Shown in pieces: positions 12,301 through 23,800 of a stretch of 64,000 nucleotides of DNA. The number at the start of each line of letters is the position of its first letter. The first letter of the stretch is position 1. The stretch lies in the NCBI RefSeq assembly GCF_004027225.2, contig NC_044282.2, forward strand, positions 55,756,397 to 55,820,396, given 5' to 3'. The notes beneath the pieces were generated by a model. The model was not told the DNA's origin. It saw only the letters and a list, made by a program, of their open reading frames with translations, and did no database searches. This DNA is from Strigops habroptila (taxonomy: Eukaryota > Chordata > Aves > Psittaciformes > Psittacidae). The translations under genes and the position numbers were made by a program.

Positions 12301-15300
12301 ACTTTATTAACCTGAATATATTAAGTCATTAGCCATCTTTGTTTGAATAATAAATTGGCTGTGATTTTTCTGCTTTATGATTAAGCTAAGACAGGTACAA
12401 GAACATAAGGATGCAGGGATGGGGTTTGTCTGCAAAGCAGGTATAGGATTAAGACTGTTGTTCTGTGGCCACTGGTTACCGACTGCTCTCTCAAGAAACA
12501 GTATCTCATCAATTTTCTGTGCAAAGAGAAAGCTTTTCAGCAAACCACCGTGAAGTATTTGTGTAGTTGGTGACCACAGCTGAGCTCAGAAGAAATGGTA
12601 ACTCCTGAAATCACTGCTGTTGTTTTGCAAGCAAACATCTGGTTATACTCACGTGGGCTGAGGATATGCCTGTTGGATCAGGCTTTCTGATGACTTAAAC
12701 AGTACATGCGGAACAAGCCTAGTCCTGAAAGCAGCAGTAAGCTCTAGACATTTCTTCAGAATAAAAATTTTTGCCAGTAATTTATTGGTTTTTAACACCA
12801 CGCACTTGGACTGAGGTCCCTGTAATCTCTGAAGTCATTTTATGGATCTTTTTCCTTGTGGTAGTGACTCAGAAAAAACCCAAAATGCAAGTGCTGTGTG
12901 CATCAGCCTCGATTTTTCACATGAACTCCATTTCTCTGATAGATGAGTAGAGCTTCTAAGCTGAAATAGATGATACTGGGGTCTAAATCAAGGCTAACAA
13001 CATTCACTTAAATTGAATTACTGTAATCACATTGCAGTGAAAATTAACATTGAGTATGCAAATTCAATACTCAAACCCCTTAAAGTTTCACCTGTGTGAT
13101 TAGAGTACAAAAAGCACATGAGCAATGTTCAGACTGTTTCATCTCTTGTGTATTCCTATTTAATCCTTTGATATTTAAGTTCCCACCTTGTAAAAATGTT
13201 TAACATGAGCAAACTGAAATTCTTTAGCATGTTGAAGTCTTCAAGAGAAAGTATTGGCATACAGTTTAACTGAAAAGCTGACACTTATGTCGCTATTCCT
13301 GTATTTGTTAGAAGTCATCAGTGCACCTTGATATAGGGCAGAAAGCTCCAGAAGTAAAGATCCGGAGGGAGGTTCAGGCTCACATGTGTACACTGAAGGC
13401 ATAACCTCATATGGCTTTTCTTTTCAGTGCTACTCCAAGGATAATCTCCAAAGTAAGAGATGATCATCAAGGACCTGACAACAAAAGGCACCTCCCATTA
13501 GTACCCTTAAACAATTTGGAGCCTATCACTAACATCCAGATCTGGTTAGCTGATGGAGAAAGGATAATTCAGAAGTTCAATGTTTCTCACAGGTAAGATT
13601 TATTTTAGCACTGTCATATGCATTTGCATCTGACCTGTTTGTCTTATGCCTGCAGGCATGAAAAGTCTCTACTTTCTGTGAATCATCTTACCTCCTCAGT
13701 TCACGTAAGACTGGACTGCTGTTCAGCTCCATCTAGAAAACCTCCTTTCAGATGTTAAGAAATCTTTTAGCTGATGAGAGGAGCATAAGAGACATGTGAA
13801 CTGATGTTAATAGACAGCACATAACTTAGCATAAATGAAAATCTGAGGAAACTAAACTGTAGGAGTTGTTGGTAGGTTAGTAGAAGTTAAGGTGTATGTA
13901 TCACTCATTACTAGAGGAAACAAGCTTTTAAGATTACAAATCTCTCACAAAATGACTACATCTGGAGCAAATTGCTTAGCGAAAAGCCTGCTAGTCACTG
14001 GCCACAGACAACACCACTGATAGGAGGATTGAGCCAGAGAAACCCCATGGGAGGGCCAAAGTCAGTGGCAGGGGAGGTTCATCACTGGCACATCAGTGTA
14101 GACACAATAGAATGTATGCAGTGTGTTTAATTCTTAATTAGTAAAATTTTCAGGTCTCAAAGAGGCTTAAAAATGGGGATTACATCAGAAAGTACTGGGA
14201 CAGCATATGTCTGCAGGAGCTTTGAGAAAGTAGGATTAACTGTTTAAATTGTAGATCTGGTGTCTTTAGAGACCTTTCTCAAATTTGTAATTTAAGAAAT
14301 TACTCCAGTACTAGACAGTCACATCAGAGATAGGATGTTTCCTGTGCTTCTCTGTGAAGCAATTTAAAAGTGATCATAGCTCTAATACAACCCAGGCTGC
14401 TGTCAGGGTAAACTGTGCGTGTCCTTATGGCTGGTCAGAAGAAAAGCTCAGCAGCTGAAGGTTAACGGCTCTAACTTTTTCTTTAACTTGAACTCATTTA
14501 TTACTGTTAGTGGCATAAGGTATGAAGTAAAACACTGTTGCAATGTACTGCTAAAGGATGAATTGCTATTTCAGCTATAAATACTTCACTGGAGGGCTTA
14601 ATATCTTAATTATTTCAGGTTTCACACATTTAAGTATATTTAGAAGCTTTTTGCCTTCATGGTAAATAGCAGTTTGAACAGCTGCTAAGTGCTTTTGGAG
14701 GGGGAAAAAAAAAGTGAGATAAGCAGAACAACAGCCTTACCAATGTGATGCTCTTTTTGAAGCAGTTTGCAATAAATATTCCATCATAACCTCTCTTTTC
14801 ACCACAAGACCAGCATATTTGTACTATAGATAGTATTGGAGTATGATCTAATGAGAAATAGGAGGAAATCCTTTTAGAGTCCAAAGCCTTAAGCATTATG
14901 ATTGCATGTGTGGTACTCCTTTCAGTGGAGAAGCAGAAAACAGTCAACTTTTTCTTAATTAGACTACAGGTCAATAACCTGTAGCATATATATATATACA
15001 CATATATATGTATATATGATTACTTTTACCCTTTTACTAATAGAGTGTGTATGTGCCACAGTAACTACTACTTTAGATAAGACTTGGTTCGCGATGAAAG
15101 ATTGAGGTTATAGCATTGGGGCACAAGTGCAGGTAGCATGGTAATACTGCAGTATGGGGAGTCGAGGAGACGTGAGAGTGAAGCAACCAGCAGAGCAGCG
15201 CTGCAGGAATAGCACACATAGCACTGTCTTGAGTTGTGTCCCTTCTTGAGCAGTTGCTAAATTAGTGTGACCCTGGAGCATCAGCTATGGAGCCTGGAAA

Positions 15301-16668
15301 GGAACTTGTCCATCCTAAAGCAGGTAGCTGGTGGCCAATTGCCTGAGTCGCAACTTTGATATCATGCGTGTAAATGTCAAAACCAAAATTTATTCCTGCT
15401 TGAGGTTTCTCAGGCTTTAGGCCTGTAAGACCTAGCACTGTCTCTTGATTGAGGCCTGCATGCACAGGAATTAAAACCTGGCTATGTCTGCCCTAGTAAG
15501 TGTGGCTAAGCCATGAAGGTCATCTGCGCTGCCTAACTGTTAGGATGGTTTTCCCCAAGCCAACTAGCACTTTCTCAAGTGATATCTAGGCTTGGTTTGG
15601 ATCTCAGCTCAGGTCACTGAGTATTCCCAGGATGCAGTAAACCCCATGGGCTACTCTCTGCATGGGGGAAAGAAAGGATGAGTTTAATAATTTGCCAGTA
15701 GCTGGAGGCTACCAGCTGGCCTCAGGATGAGGGAATGGCCATTGACAATATGTTTATTTTACTGGTATAGATGTATCCTGTCATCTTCATTTTCTAATTA
15801 AATTGGTCAGTCCTGACTCTTCCATAGCAAAACCTTGGCCTTGCTCACTTGTTGCAAGGTTCTTCACAACTTAATAGGCAGCTCGAATCTGTAATGAATT
15901 CACTGCTGCACCTGCTTGGGTTGAAGGAGACTGTATTTAGACCTAGATAAGCTATCCAGACAATTTTTGCAAATCCTTTTTCTTTAGTAGTATGGTTCTG
16001 CTACATGTACCACACACTGGAGGCATGTTTAATTCTAGCTCTTGGCTACAGAAACCTCAGGTAAGAGCTCCACCAGCTGGTTAAGAAATGGTAGGCTTGT
16101 GTAACTACCATCTGAGCCACAAGGAAGCATTTGAGGGCTCAGAGTAAGATACTCATCCTTTTTTCCCTTGGGAATGCTCTCAGAGAGCAGACAAATCTTA
16201 GTCCTTGCCTCCCAAGTGGATCAGGCACTTCAGGATTCCACCCATCTATACTCTTCCATTCCTGTGCCATCAGTTATTTCATTAAGTGGGTGTGTCATTC
16301 TCTCCTTGTGATGACTGTGTGTGTTGTGCATGTGGTCTGTGTTGGGAGTGGAGTGCTCTAATGCTGAGTTTTCATTTTTTCTTCTCAGAATAAGCCATGT
16401 CAGAGACTTCATAACAAAGTATCAAGGATCAGAGGGAAGTGTCCCCTTCACACTGACTACTTCGCTGCCATTTCGAGAGCTGCGAGATGAGACGCTCACG
16501 CTAGAGGAAGCAAAGTTGCAAAACGCTGTTGTTGTTCAGAGACTTCGGAAAACAACTGAACCTTTCAGGTTCTTAGTGATGAACACACCTGACAAGGACT
16601 ATAAAACTGCTGCTACACCCAATGGACAGCTCAAGAATGAGCAAAAAACCACTATCAAAAGTACATGA
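3286..16668 (+). CDS. UBXN2A: UBX domain-containing protein 2A, complete coding region in six exons
   Basis: Coding exons are 3286-3326, 4756-4888, 6682-6791, 8411-8551, 13428-13592 and 16389-16668. Every junction is GT-AG and in phase, giving 289 residues. The start matches the mammalian N-terminus (MKD.DN.K....EW). Residues about 60-123 form the SEP domain (from DVIIKLWKNGFTVND through EEVDVKVEDKK). Residues about 165-254 form the UBX domain, including NLEPITNIQIWLADG and the LTLEEAKLQNAVVVQRL end. Family knowledge: UBX proteins of this group bind the AAA ATPase p97/VCP through the ubiquitin-like UBX fold and act as adaptors or negative cofactors in protein degradation and trafficking. The human protein is about 259 residues, so this copy is longer; the excess is at the C-terminus (about 255-289, lysine/threonine-rich). 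Identification is secure; the exact tail depends on the last exon being read straight through. Confidence 0.93.
4756..4888 (+). CDS. UBXN2A: UBXN2A exon 3, acidic N-terminal region
   Basis: Preceded by TTCTGCAG and followed by GTAGGC. It completes the split Trp codon and encodes residues 15-58, including NCEYFVDNLFEEAQKV, a stretch nearly identical to the mammalian protein. It ends in phase 0. Confidence 0.92.
4889..6681 (+). other. UBXN2A: UBXN2A intron 3
   Basis: AT-rich intron without recognisable genes. It contains an uninterrupted T run of about 20 bases near 6392-6411, too bare to assign to a processed pseudogene or SINE tail. Confidence 0.7.
6682..6791 (+). CDS. UBXN2A: UBXN2A exon 4, start of the SEP domain
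   Basis: The acceptor TTTATAG ends at 6681 and the donor GTGAGT starts at 6792. It encodes residues 59-94 with the SEP hallmark KLWKNGFTVND and the following RSY and QQFLDSIKKG segments. It ends two bases into a Gly codon. Confidence 0.93.
6792..8410 (+). other. UBXN2A: UBXN2A intron 4
   Basis: About 1.6 kb with no supported exon, RNA gene or repeat. It ends in a T-rich tract just before the exon 5 acceptor. Confidence 0.7.
8411..8551 (+). CDS. UBXN2A: UBXN2A exon 5, end of the SEP domain
   Basis: A long pyrimidine tract and CATAAG acceptor precede 8411; the donor GTGAGT starts at 8552. It encodes GELPFELRKLFDKEEVDVKV and then PVFHPFSGHGYRLG, both strongly conserved in UBXN2 proteins. Confidence 0.93.
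8617..9013 (-). repeat. CR1 LINE fragment, older copy
   Basis: On the plus strand the segment begins with the reverse complement of the CR1 3' end (a degraded form of the TTGGAAGGGACC block). It continues through the AAGAAATTTTTCCT, TGTAGACCCTGGCAG-like and CAGCTTCTCCTCACAGAG segments of the CR1 3' region. The match is more diverged than the other copies in the window, suggesting an older insertion. It lies in UBXN2A intron 5, antisense to the gene. Confidence 0.75.
9014..13427 (+). other. UBXN2A: UBXN2A intron 5, remainder
   Basis: About 4.4 kb after the CR1 fragment. Several short open frames occur on both strands, but none has splice context, a domain or family similarity, so I treat it as intron. 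Nothing else recognised. Confidence 0.6.
13428..13592 (+). CDS. UBXN2A: UBXN2A exon 6, linker and first half of the UBX domain
   Basis: The acceptor TTTTCAG ends at 13427 and the donor GTAAGA starts at 13593. Residues 143-196 include the linker and VPLNNLEPITNIQIWLADG, the first strands of the ubiquitin-like UBX fold. The exon is in phase with both neighbours through split Ser and Arg codons. Confidence 0.93.
13593..16388 (+). other. UBXN2A: UBXN2A intron 6
   Basis: About 2.8 kb of intron. It carries an AT/AC-type microsatellite near 14985-15018. No further exon or mobile element recognised. Confidence 0.65.
14985..15018. repeat. TA-rich microsatellite
   Basis: An interrupted run of TA and CA/TG dinucleotides inside UBXN2A intron 6. 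Likely length-polymorphic; no function inferred. Confidence 0.75.
16389..16668 (+). CDS. UBXN2A: UBXN2A terminal coding exon with second half of UBX
   Basis: The acceptor TTCTCAG ends at 16388. The exon encodes ISHVRDFITKYQGS, the LPFR loop (position of the p97-contacting FPR-type loop in the family) and LTLEEAKLQNAVVVQRL. It then runs about 35 residues past the UBX fold to TGA at 16666-16668. The mammalian protein ends sooner after this point, so the tail is divergent or lineage-specific. Confidence 0.9.
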
Positions 16669-19120
16669 TCAAATTAGCTTTTAACTGGCCAAAACCTGCA
16701 TGCAGGTGGAACTAGACAAAACCAAAAATGTAACCAGCAATATCTGGATGCACTCTCATCCTCCCGTACTGTGCTCTTCGAGAGCAAAATTTGTGCAGTG
16801 CTATCATTTGCTATAATAGAAGTATTTTCAACTAAATATGGTGGTCAGAGCCTGGCTATATAATGTAGCAGAGGTAACTGTAGAACAGGTCATTCTTAGA
16901 ATTTCCTTAAGTAGAAAGCTTCTAAGTTCTTTAGTGAGTATATTTAGGTGGAACAGTTCTCTGAGACTGAATTACTACTGATAGCACCTTTTAAGGAACA
17001 AATAGTATTTATTTTTGCACTTTGGACAGTGAGACTGAACTGATTGGTTTCACTTATATTTTGGAGTAAGCTGCTGCAGTTTGCATTCTTCTCACAGTAA
17101 CTTTCAGGCAACAGATGCTTCAGGGAAGCTCACATTTGAACTCTTATCTAACTTGAAAACCTTCAGTATGTTCAGGATTTAACTTCTATCACAAGATCTG
17201 CAGTATAGTGTTCTGTCAGGTCTTCACATGGTGGTAGGTGCATGTGTGAGAAGATAGAAATGAGGTAGTCTGGCGCATACTGCATATGAAGTGCCTCAAA
17301 GAAAGCTCTGAGGGAATTAGTACTAGTACTAGTGGTAGAGGGGGTTTCTGCCTCTCTTGTGCTGCTACGGGTGTCTTAGAGATTGTGAAGTTAAACTACC
17401 TAGCTCATTAGGATAGAAATCCACTTTTAGCCTTGTCACATAAAGACTTCAGCTTTTGTGGAGATTACCATACAGCAATAGTGGCTTAGACAGACTTAGT
17501 TGGCTTCATACTATGTATCTGCCTGTGTCCTGAGCTGAGACAATAATTGCATGTGGCCAAGTTTCAAAGACGTTGAAAATCCTTATTTGAAAACTGAGGT
17601 TTCTTTCCCCTTCCCCTCACTCCCCCTGCCCCATTTCCAACCAAATTGTTTATTTTGGTATTCGTGTACTTGAGGCATAAAATTTGTAGCCAACTATTCC
17701 ATGTTTTGCTAAAGGAGAAATCAACATAAAGATTAAATATTTTGTACTCTGTTTGCCAAGTAGCATGTGGGTTTGTGAATGGAACTAGAGTCTCTAGTAA
17801 GACTTCAAAGAAAGCTGACTTGTTTGTGCTACCTATGCAAACAGATGATTGTTGGGGTTGTACTTCTTTTGCATTGTTAAATGAAAGATGGTTTTGGGAT
17901 TTCCTGGGTTTGTTCTCAATAGAAAAATTACTTAATTGGAGTGACTTGAATTCCATAAAAGTACTGTTACTTCAAACTAGGGATGTGCTTACTTCATTAC
18001 CAGAAATGTAAAAACTGTTTTGCTTCAGCATCTCTCCAGGTATGTTTGAGGGCAGTGAAATGAAAGACAACTACACAAAAACCTATTCAGTGTATTCAGA
18101 AAGCGAATCTGGGAAAACTATGCAGTTAACTGTTTTCAGTGCTATGAACTTGATGTGCTACTGTGTCATTCAGGTTTATGTAGCAAATAATCCAACTAAA
18201 TTTTCTTTGCTCCTGCACTTACTCCTCTACTATATGAAAAGCCTACCAGATCTCTAGTAGTAGAAGACATGTGCAGACAAATCTACGAGTAAAATTGAAG
18301 AGACAAGTCACAGACACAGATCTAACCCTCAGTCTGCAGAACTTTGAGGACAGTGATATTTTGTTAATCAGTGCTTTTGAATTTGTCTTAATGTGAAACT
18401 ATTAGAAAACATTACATGCTTGATTGTAAACCTTACATGCTTCATTGCGAGTTCAGTTGTTCTTATCTAAAAGGTGCCTGAAATGTCCAAGTATATACAA
18501 TTCAAACTAGTCATAGTCAAACTAGTATATGCTAGTAATACACTATTCCTGCATTTATAACATAGACATTCAAAGGAGTAATTAGTGTAAGATTGATAAG
18601 AGGGGGAAGTGTCAAATTTTGACATAGGTAAATCCATTTTGCTTGTTATCAAAAATCATGGTTTTGGAAAAGAGTAGTATTTCAACACTGCTTCATGTCT
18701 GCTACCAGTATCGTAAGAGACTGGATAGTTTGGCTATATATTGTGCTTTTCTGAAATTGGCTGTTTCTGGCTACAGCTTTGGTGTACTTCTGTGTATTTG
18801 CAATTTGAAAGTGTCATGATCTTAATTACAAAATGAGACCAGATCTTTAAAAAATCAAGAGTTATGCTGACTGCACTAATCCCTGATAGGCTAGAAAGTG
18901 CCTTTAAAAAAAAGGCAACAAACTGCAATTGGATAACTTCCTAATTTGGAGAAAATCTTTGGAATGAATACAGGGCTCACCTAAATCTAATTGGTTTCAG
19001 TTAGTTTGTCAAGACTGATTGGCTACCTGTGTGCCTGGACAGCCTAAATCTCTTGCTTAGTGCTATAGACAGCTGTTGTGCATTGGTGTAACAACAATAA
19101 AACTAGCCTGATCAATGCTT
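16669..19120 (+). other. UBXN2A: UBXN2A 3' UTR candidate
   Basis: About 2.4 kb of AT-rich sequence follows the stop codon. The first canonical AATAAA I find downstream is at 19096-19101, so the whole stretch could be 3' UTR. An ATTAAA variant near 17730 could give a shorter form. Only transcript ends would settle the true limit. Confidence 0.5.
19096..19101 (+). terminator. UBXN2A: Candidate UBXN2A polyadenylation signal
   Basis: Canonical AATAAA about 2.43 kb after the UBXN2A stop, followed by T/G-containing sequence that could serve as a downstream element. Confidence 0.45.
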
Positions 19121-20189
19121 GAGTTTGTGAAACACAAATACTATCAGTTATTGTTTCTCACAAGCTTTCAGTATTTTGAGTAAAGCCTGTGTATTTAACA
19201 TAATTTACAGCTAAATTGAAATAGCCTAGAAAAGAACAAAGGAAGGAAATGATTTCTCCAGGTTTTTTTCTTTTTCCTTTCCCAAATGCAGGTAACAAAA
19301 ATTTAACATGTTGTGAGGACATGGTGTGAAGAGAAAATGAAGAACCTAAATGTTGAATTTGAATGTTAGATGCATACCTTGTATCTAGCTTGGTATTTTA
19401 AAACAAATTATGTGTTGGGGTTAAGGGACTGAGCAGTCCACCTCTGCTTTGGAGCCTCAGACTTTAGGGGCCCCTTGGAGTCCCAAAAGCTTCAGGGTTT
19501 TCAACAAGCCCTATTAAGGCCACAATTTCGGTTTTGCATTGAAGGTCTGTTCTAAGAAATTTTTTTAATGCCTTGTTCTTTCAGAATCTCACATTTTTTC
19601 TGTAATTATTCTTGTCAAATGACTTTGTGCAGGATTTGCATATCAGTAGTTCATGGTGTAGTTTGCAGTGTCTGTCCAATACCATAGTGACCCTGTCAGT
19701 AGCAGAGCTCTTTGAATCAGCCGAGCCAGGAAGCTGATAGATCAGTCATGGAGCAGATCACCAGTCCTCGGGGGCTTGTTGGCTTGTTTAACCCCTTTTT
19801 TTCTCAGGCTGTCTCGCTGTTGAAAGAATTCACACTTCAAAATGCAGTTGGGGTTTTTTTTCCCCCTGATACTGAGCATGCTTGCAAGGCCCTTTTCCTG
19901 TGGGCAGAGGGGCGAGGAGCTTGTGCTGCCTGAAGAAGGGTGTCAGCTCTACCGCCTCCAAAGCAGAGCTGCTCCAGAGCAGCAGCAGCAGCTCTTTCCA
20001 CAGGGTGCTTCCTGGGTCAAGTGTGGGTTTGTGTGATCTCGGGTCCAGTCGACAGACGACAGCATTGCTGGCTGGCGTGGTTATAAATTCAAATCAATCA
20101 GGAAACTGTGCATCTCTTTAAAGGACAGAGCTGGTATTTTTAGTCTTTGAGTGAAAACAGCCCCAAGAACCTTGACACCCCATCATGGA
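19121..20189. other. UBXN2A-MFSD2B intergenic spacer
   Basis: About 1 kb between the candidate UBXN2A end and the MFSD2B CpG island. No exon or repeat recognised. A short CAG-rich run lies near 19979-19991. Confidence 0.5.
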
Positions 20190-20830
20190 GCACTCCCCTG
20201 CGGGACGAGGCGAGAGCCGCGGTGCCGCTGAGGAGACCGGCGGGGCGGGCTCTGTGGCGGCCCTTCTCCGGACGCGCGGGCTGGTCAGTGAGCAGGCTTT
20301 CAGGGCAGTAAAGCCGGAGTTTTACCTCACGGGCGGCTCCCGCGGCAGCCACCGCAGGCAAAAGCGAGGAGCTTCCCCGCTCCTCTCCACAGTGCAGGTG
20401 GCATGGAGGGACCGAGGCTGAGCGGCTGCTGCCGGCTCGGCGGTCTCGGCTATGCAGCCCTGGCCCGAGGCGGGGAGAGGGCTCCTCACGCGGGGAATGC
20501 CCTCTCCCGAGCCTGGAGGGCAGCGATCAGTACCTTCGGCCCCCCAGGCGCTGTGTGAGGGCGGGGGGAGAACGCCATCCGCTGTCCCTCGCTTTGCCTC
20601 CGCGCCCCGCCCCGGGCACGCAGGTGCTGGACGGGGGTGGTCTGTCCGCTGTGCCATGGCAGGGGTTGCGAAGGGAACCCCGGAGCGCCCGGTGGAGCAG
20701 GAGGAGGTAAGGGGATGGGGTCCCGCTCCCGCGCTCTAGTTTTACTTTCATTGCCGGCAGGTTACGGGGCGGGGTGGGCACGTTCGGGGGGTTGGGGCAG
20801 CCCGCGTGCTGTGTGGTGCTTCTTGCGCAG
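20190..20830 (+). promoter_or_regulatory. MFSD2B: CpG island promoter of MFSD2B
   Basis: A sharp rise in GC and CpG density begins near 20190 and covers the first coding exon at 20656-20706. It is the natural promoter and 5' UTR region for MFSD2B; the exact transcription start cannot be read. Numerous overlapping open frames here reflect GC content. Confidence 0.7.
20656..20706 (+). CDS. MFSD2B: MFSD2B exon 1, N-terminus
   Basis: ATG at 20656 in good context (GTGCCATGG), then 17 codons ([17 protein letters not shown]) to the donor GTAAGG at 20707. The mammalian protein also opens with a short hydrophilic Ala/Pro/Lys/Gly stretch before the first helix. The frame stays open upstream to an ATG at 20452, so a longer N-terminus is formally possible. 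Confidence 0.7.
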
Positions 20831-23800
20831 CGCAGCCTGTCTCAGCCGGGTTGCTGAAATAGCTCTTCAGCCCTTACCACCACCCTTCTTTCTTACAAGG
20901 CAGCTCCATGTAACTCCGGTATTGTCCCTCGAGTGCACTGTATGATATTTACTGTCTCGGTGGCAGGATAAAGCTCATTTCCCTCCGGGACTGTGTCTCC
21001 CATCAGGGCAGATGGGTTGCAGGAGAGGTGCGGGCGGGAGGGAGTCGCTCTCCTCAGGCAGCCTCATCAACTCCGAACTTGCAGATGTGTGTTGCGGCCG
21101 AGACAGGAGTGGAGAGGCAGGAGAGAGGCGAGTGAGGACCCCCCTCACTCCGTGGCTCTTGTGGGGGCATCTGGTCAAACTGGGAAGGGGCAGCTTCAAA
21201 ACGGAGGGACTGAGATAACCTAACAATGTGGTGGAGGGCGTTCTAGCCATGGAGCTCATCAGACCCTGTGGGCACACGTTGTTCTGGCTTGAATTTTTGT
21301 GTTCAGAAAGTACCAGAGAGTGAATTCATGGGAGAAATCTGAAGGTTTTTAAACAGAGATATACCATCTTTGGCTCACAGAGCTCCTCAGTGCTAGATTT
21401 CTGGCAGCTGGAAGAGTATCCTGGGAAAGAACCACTGTATCCTGCCTTGTTCATGCCCTTTATAGGTGTCTACACCCAAGCCCTGCTCCTGTCATTTCTT
21501 CCACTTAGGGGTGGGCTGATGTCGCTAAGAAACCTGAACGGTCCTCAAGATACTTGGTATGAGGGACCTGGGATGCTGCCTGTGACTGTCACAGAGTTGA
21601 GGCAGTTAGTTGCATGGTCACTCACAGAACAGAAACATTACCAGTATTAATTCTACACTGAGAGAAAAGCTGACTCAAAAGCTGCTCCTCGTTAGCTACA
21701 TTTTCATTGTTTCTCAGATAAACCTAGACTAGCGTTTATCTTTGAGTCACAGGTTTTGCTCTCTTCTTACTGCTTTAAAATTACTTGTTGGTTCAGTTCT
21801 GGGCTCAACTGATAATAGCTTAGGGACAAAATGGGGCTATTCCATATGCCCATAATGTGCATGCAATAAATTCACACAGTTGCAAAGAGTTGCTTTCAAT
21901 GTGCTTAAATACTTTCTTTAGAAATAAGACGTTCTCTTATAACCTGGTATAACATATAACCATATAAGATGGTCTTTATTCAATTTATGTTCTGTTGGGG
22001 AAGAGAACATTTACAGGCAACAAAAATACGGCTTTAACTTACAAGAGAATTAAAAGTAAAGGAACCACAGTGTATGAGATGCATTCATTTTCTACAACAA
22101 TGTTTAAACTTATTCTTCTATTTAAGGAGCAAAATCAAATCTCCTGACTATTATGCTTTCTTGGTTTACCTTGGAACACATTAACTTTGATATGATGGGG
22201 GCATGTAGAAGTACAAAACTGTCAAGTTAGTCTGAGAACAAAAAAAGATTATAACTTAATTTGACCCTCCTTTCTCTTACCTCCCACTCCATCCTTTCAT
22301 GTTTCTTTTAAAGCTTGTAGAAGCAATTTGATGTTGACATTCAACTACACCACAGGGGTCTCAAAACAAAATTTTCATTGTAAATACTTTGTATTTTGTT
22401 CTTTATTTGACCGCTGCCTACACATTCAGATCTCCAGTGAATTTTCTGGGTACTTACTGCCAAACTTACACAGGTGAAAAAGCTTTCACTGGATTTCGCA
22501 GAAATTGAGCAATTTCTGTTGCTTGAGGAAGCAATGCAGCAGGGAAGGTCAACCTTAAGAGAAAAACCCTGTTAGCTGCTCATGGCTAACAACTGCCATT
22601 GATCACGGTGCTCCGCACAGATGTAACGTTATCCTTCTCAAGACAGTTTCTGGTGTCATTTATTAGCAATATCATGTAAAACCAACCAAGGCTGGGGGCT
22701 CAATCCTCTAGATCCTTAACGGACAGCTGCCATGTGTATCTTTTCTACTCTTATGTGTAAGTCCAGGAAGCTAAAAAGAAGGAAATGTACTAGCTTTACT
22801 GGTATAGAGACCTACCTTAATTTTTACCACTGTCTCATAGGATATCGAGGTAGAAGACATAGTGATTCCCATGTAACTTCAATGTGGAGAGTCAAAATAG
22901 GTTATGGGCTGCTGCTTTTGGAAAGTGACACCAGAATGTAGACTCTGAATGATTATTCTTCAGCAGATAGAAACTCAGGGGCATTCAGTTTAATTGTTAG
23001 GCAGAAGGTCTGCAGTGAATGCAGTAGCATTTCCTTTCATGATACATGTCAATCATGCATAGAACTGCCGTGGTGCGTTATGGCTTAATATCTGAATGAG
23101 TTCCAAAAGTAATTAGGCAAAATAAAAGGAAAACAGATACTGAACAGTGATCAGGAGGTAGTCTCCATTTTAGGAAGTTCATGAACTGCTGATGCCCTGC
23201 ATTTCTGTGGCTGACTGAACACCTCTGTAGGCTGTGTCTATCTGACAGCTTATTTGATTCTGTAAATAACATTCATAAACAAAATCTAGTGAAAACTTAC
23301 CTACTTACTTACTGCTATGACCAAAGTATTAGCTTCAATGTGATCTGGGAATGTGATTCAGAAGGTAGTTGAGCAGCATCCTGGGGGGGGGGTGTGTGGA
23401 ATCACAGTGAGACTGGCTTTTTGAAAGATGTATTAAGATTGTAAATTTTCTAATCATGAAACTGGTGTAAAGACAGGAGTGCTGCCTACAGCCTGTAAGT
23501 TTAGATCTTACCTGACTGTTTCCTGTACCACAACTTTAATAAAGGTAATTCTTAAAATCTTAATGTTCTTTGTGTTATAAAAATGTTTTGGAATCGTGTA
23601 CACTGTATATAGAGGCATTTACTTTTTCTGTGTTATCTTGGCCTTGGTTATTGAAAGGACAAGGGGCAGTGGTTTATAAACTGAAAGAGGGATATAAGGA
23701 AGAAATCTTTATGGTGAGGGTGGTGAGGCACTGGCACAGGTTGCCCAGAGAAGCCGTGGCTGCCCCATCCCTGGCAGTGTTCAAGGCCAGGTTGGACGGA

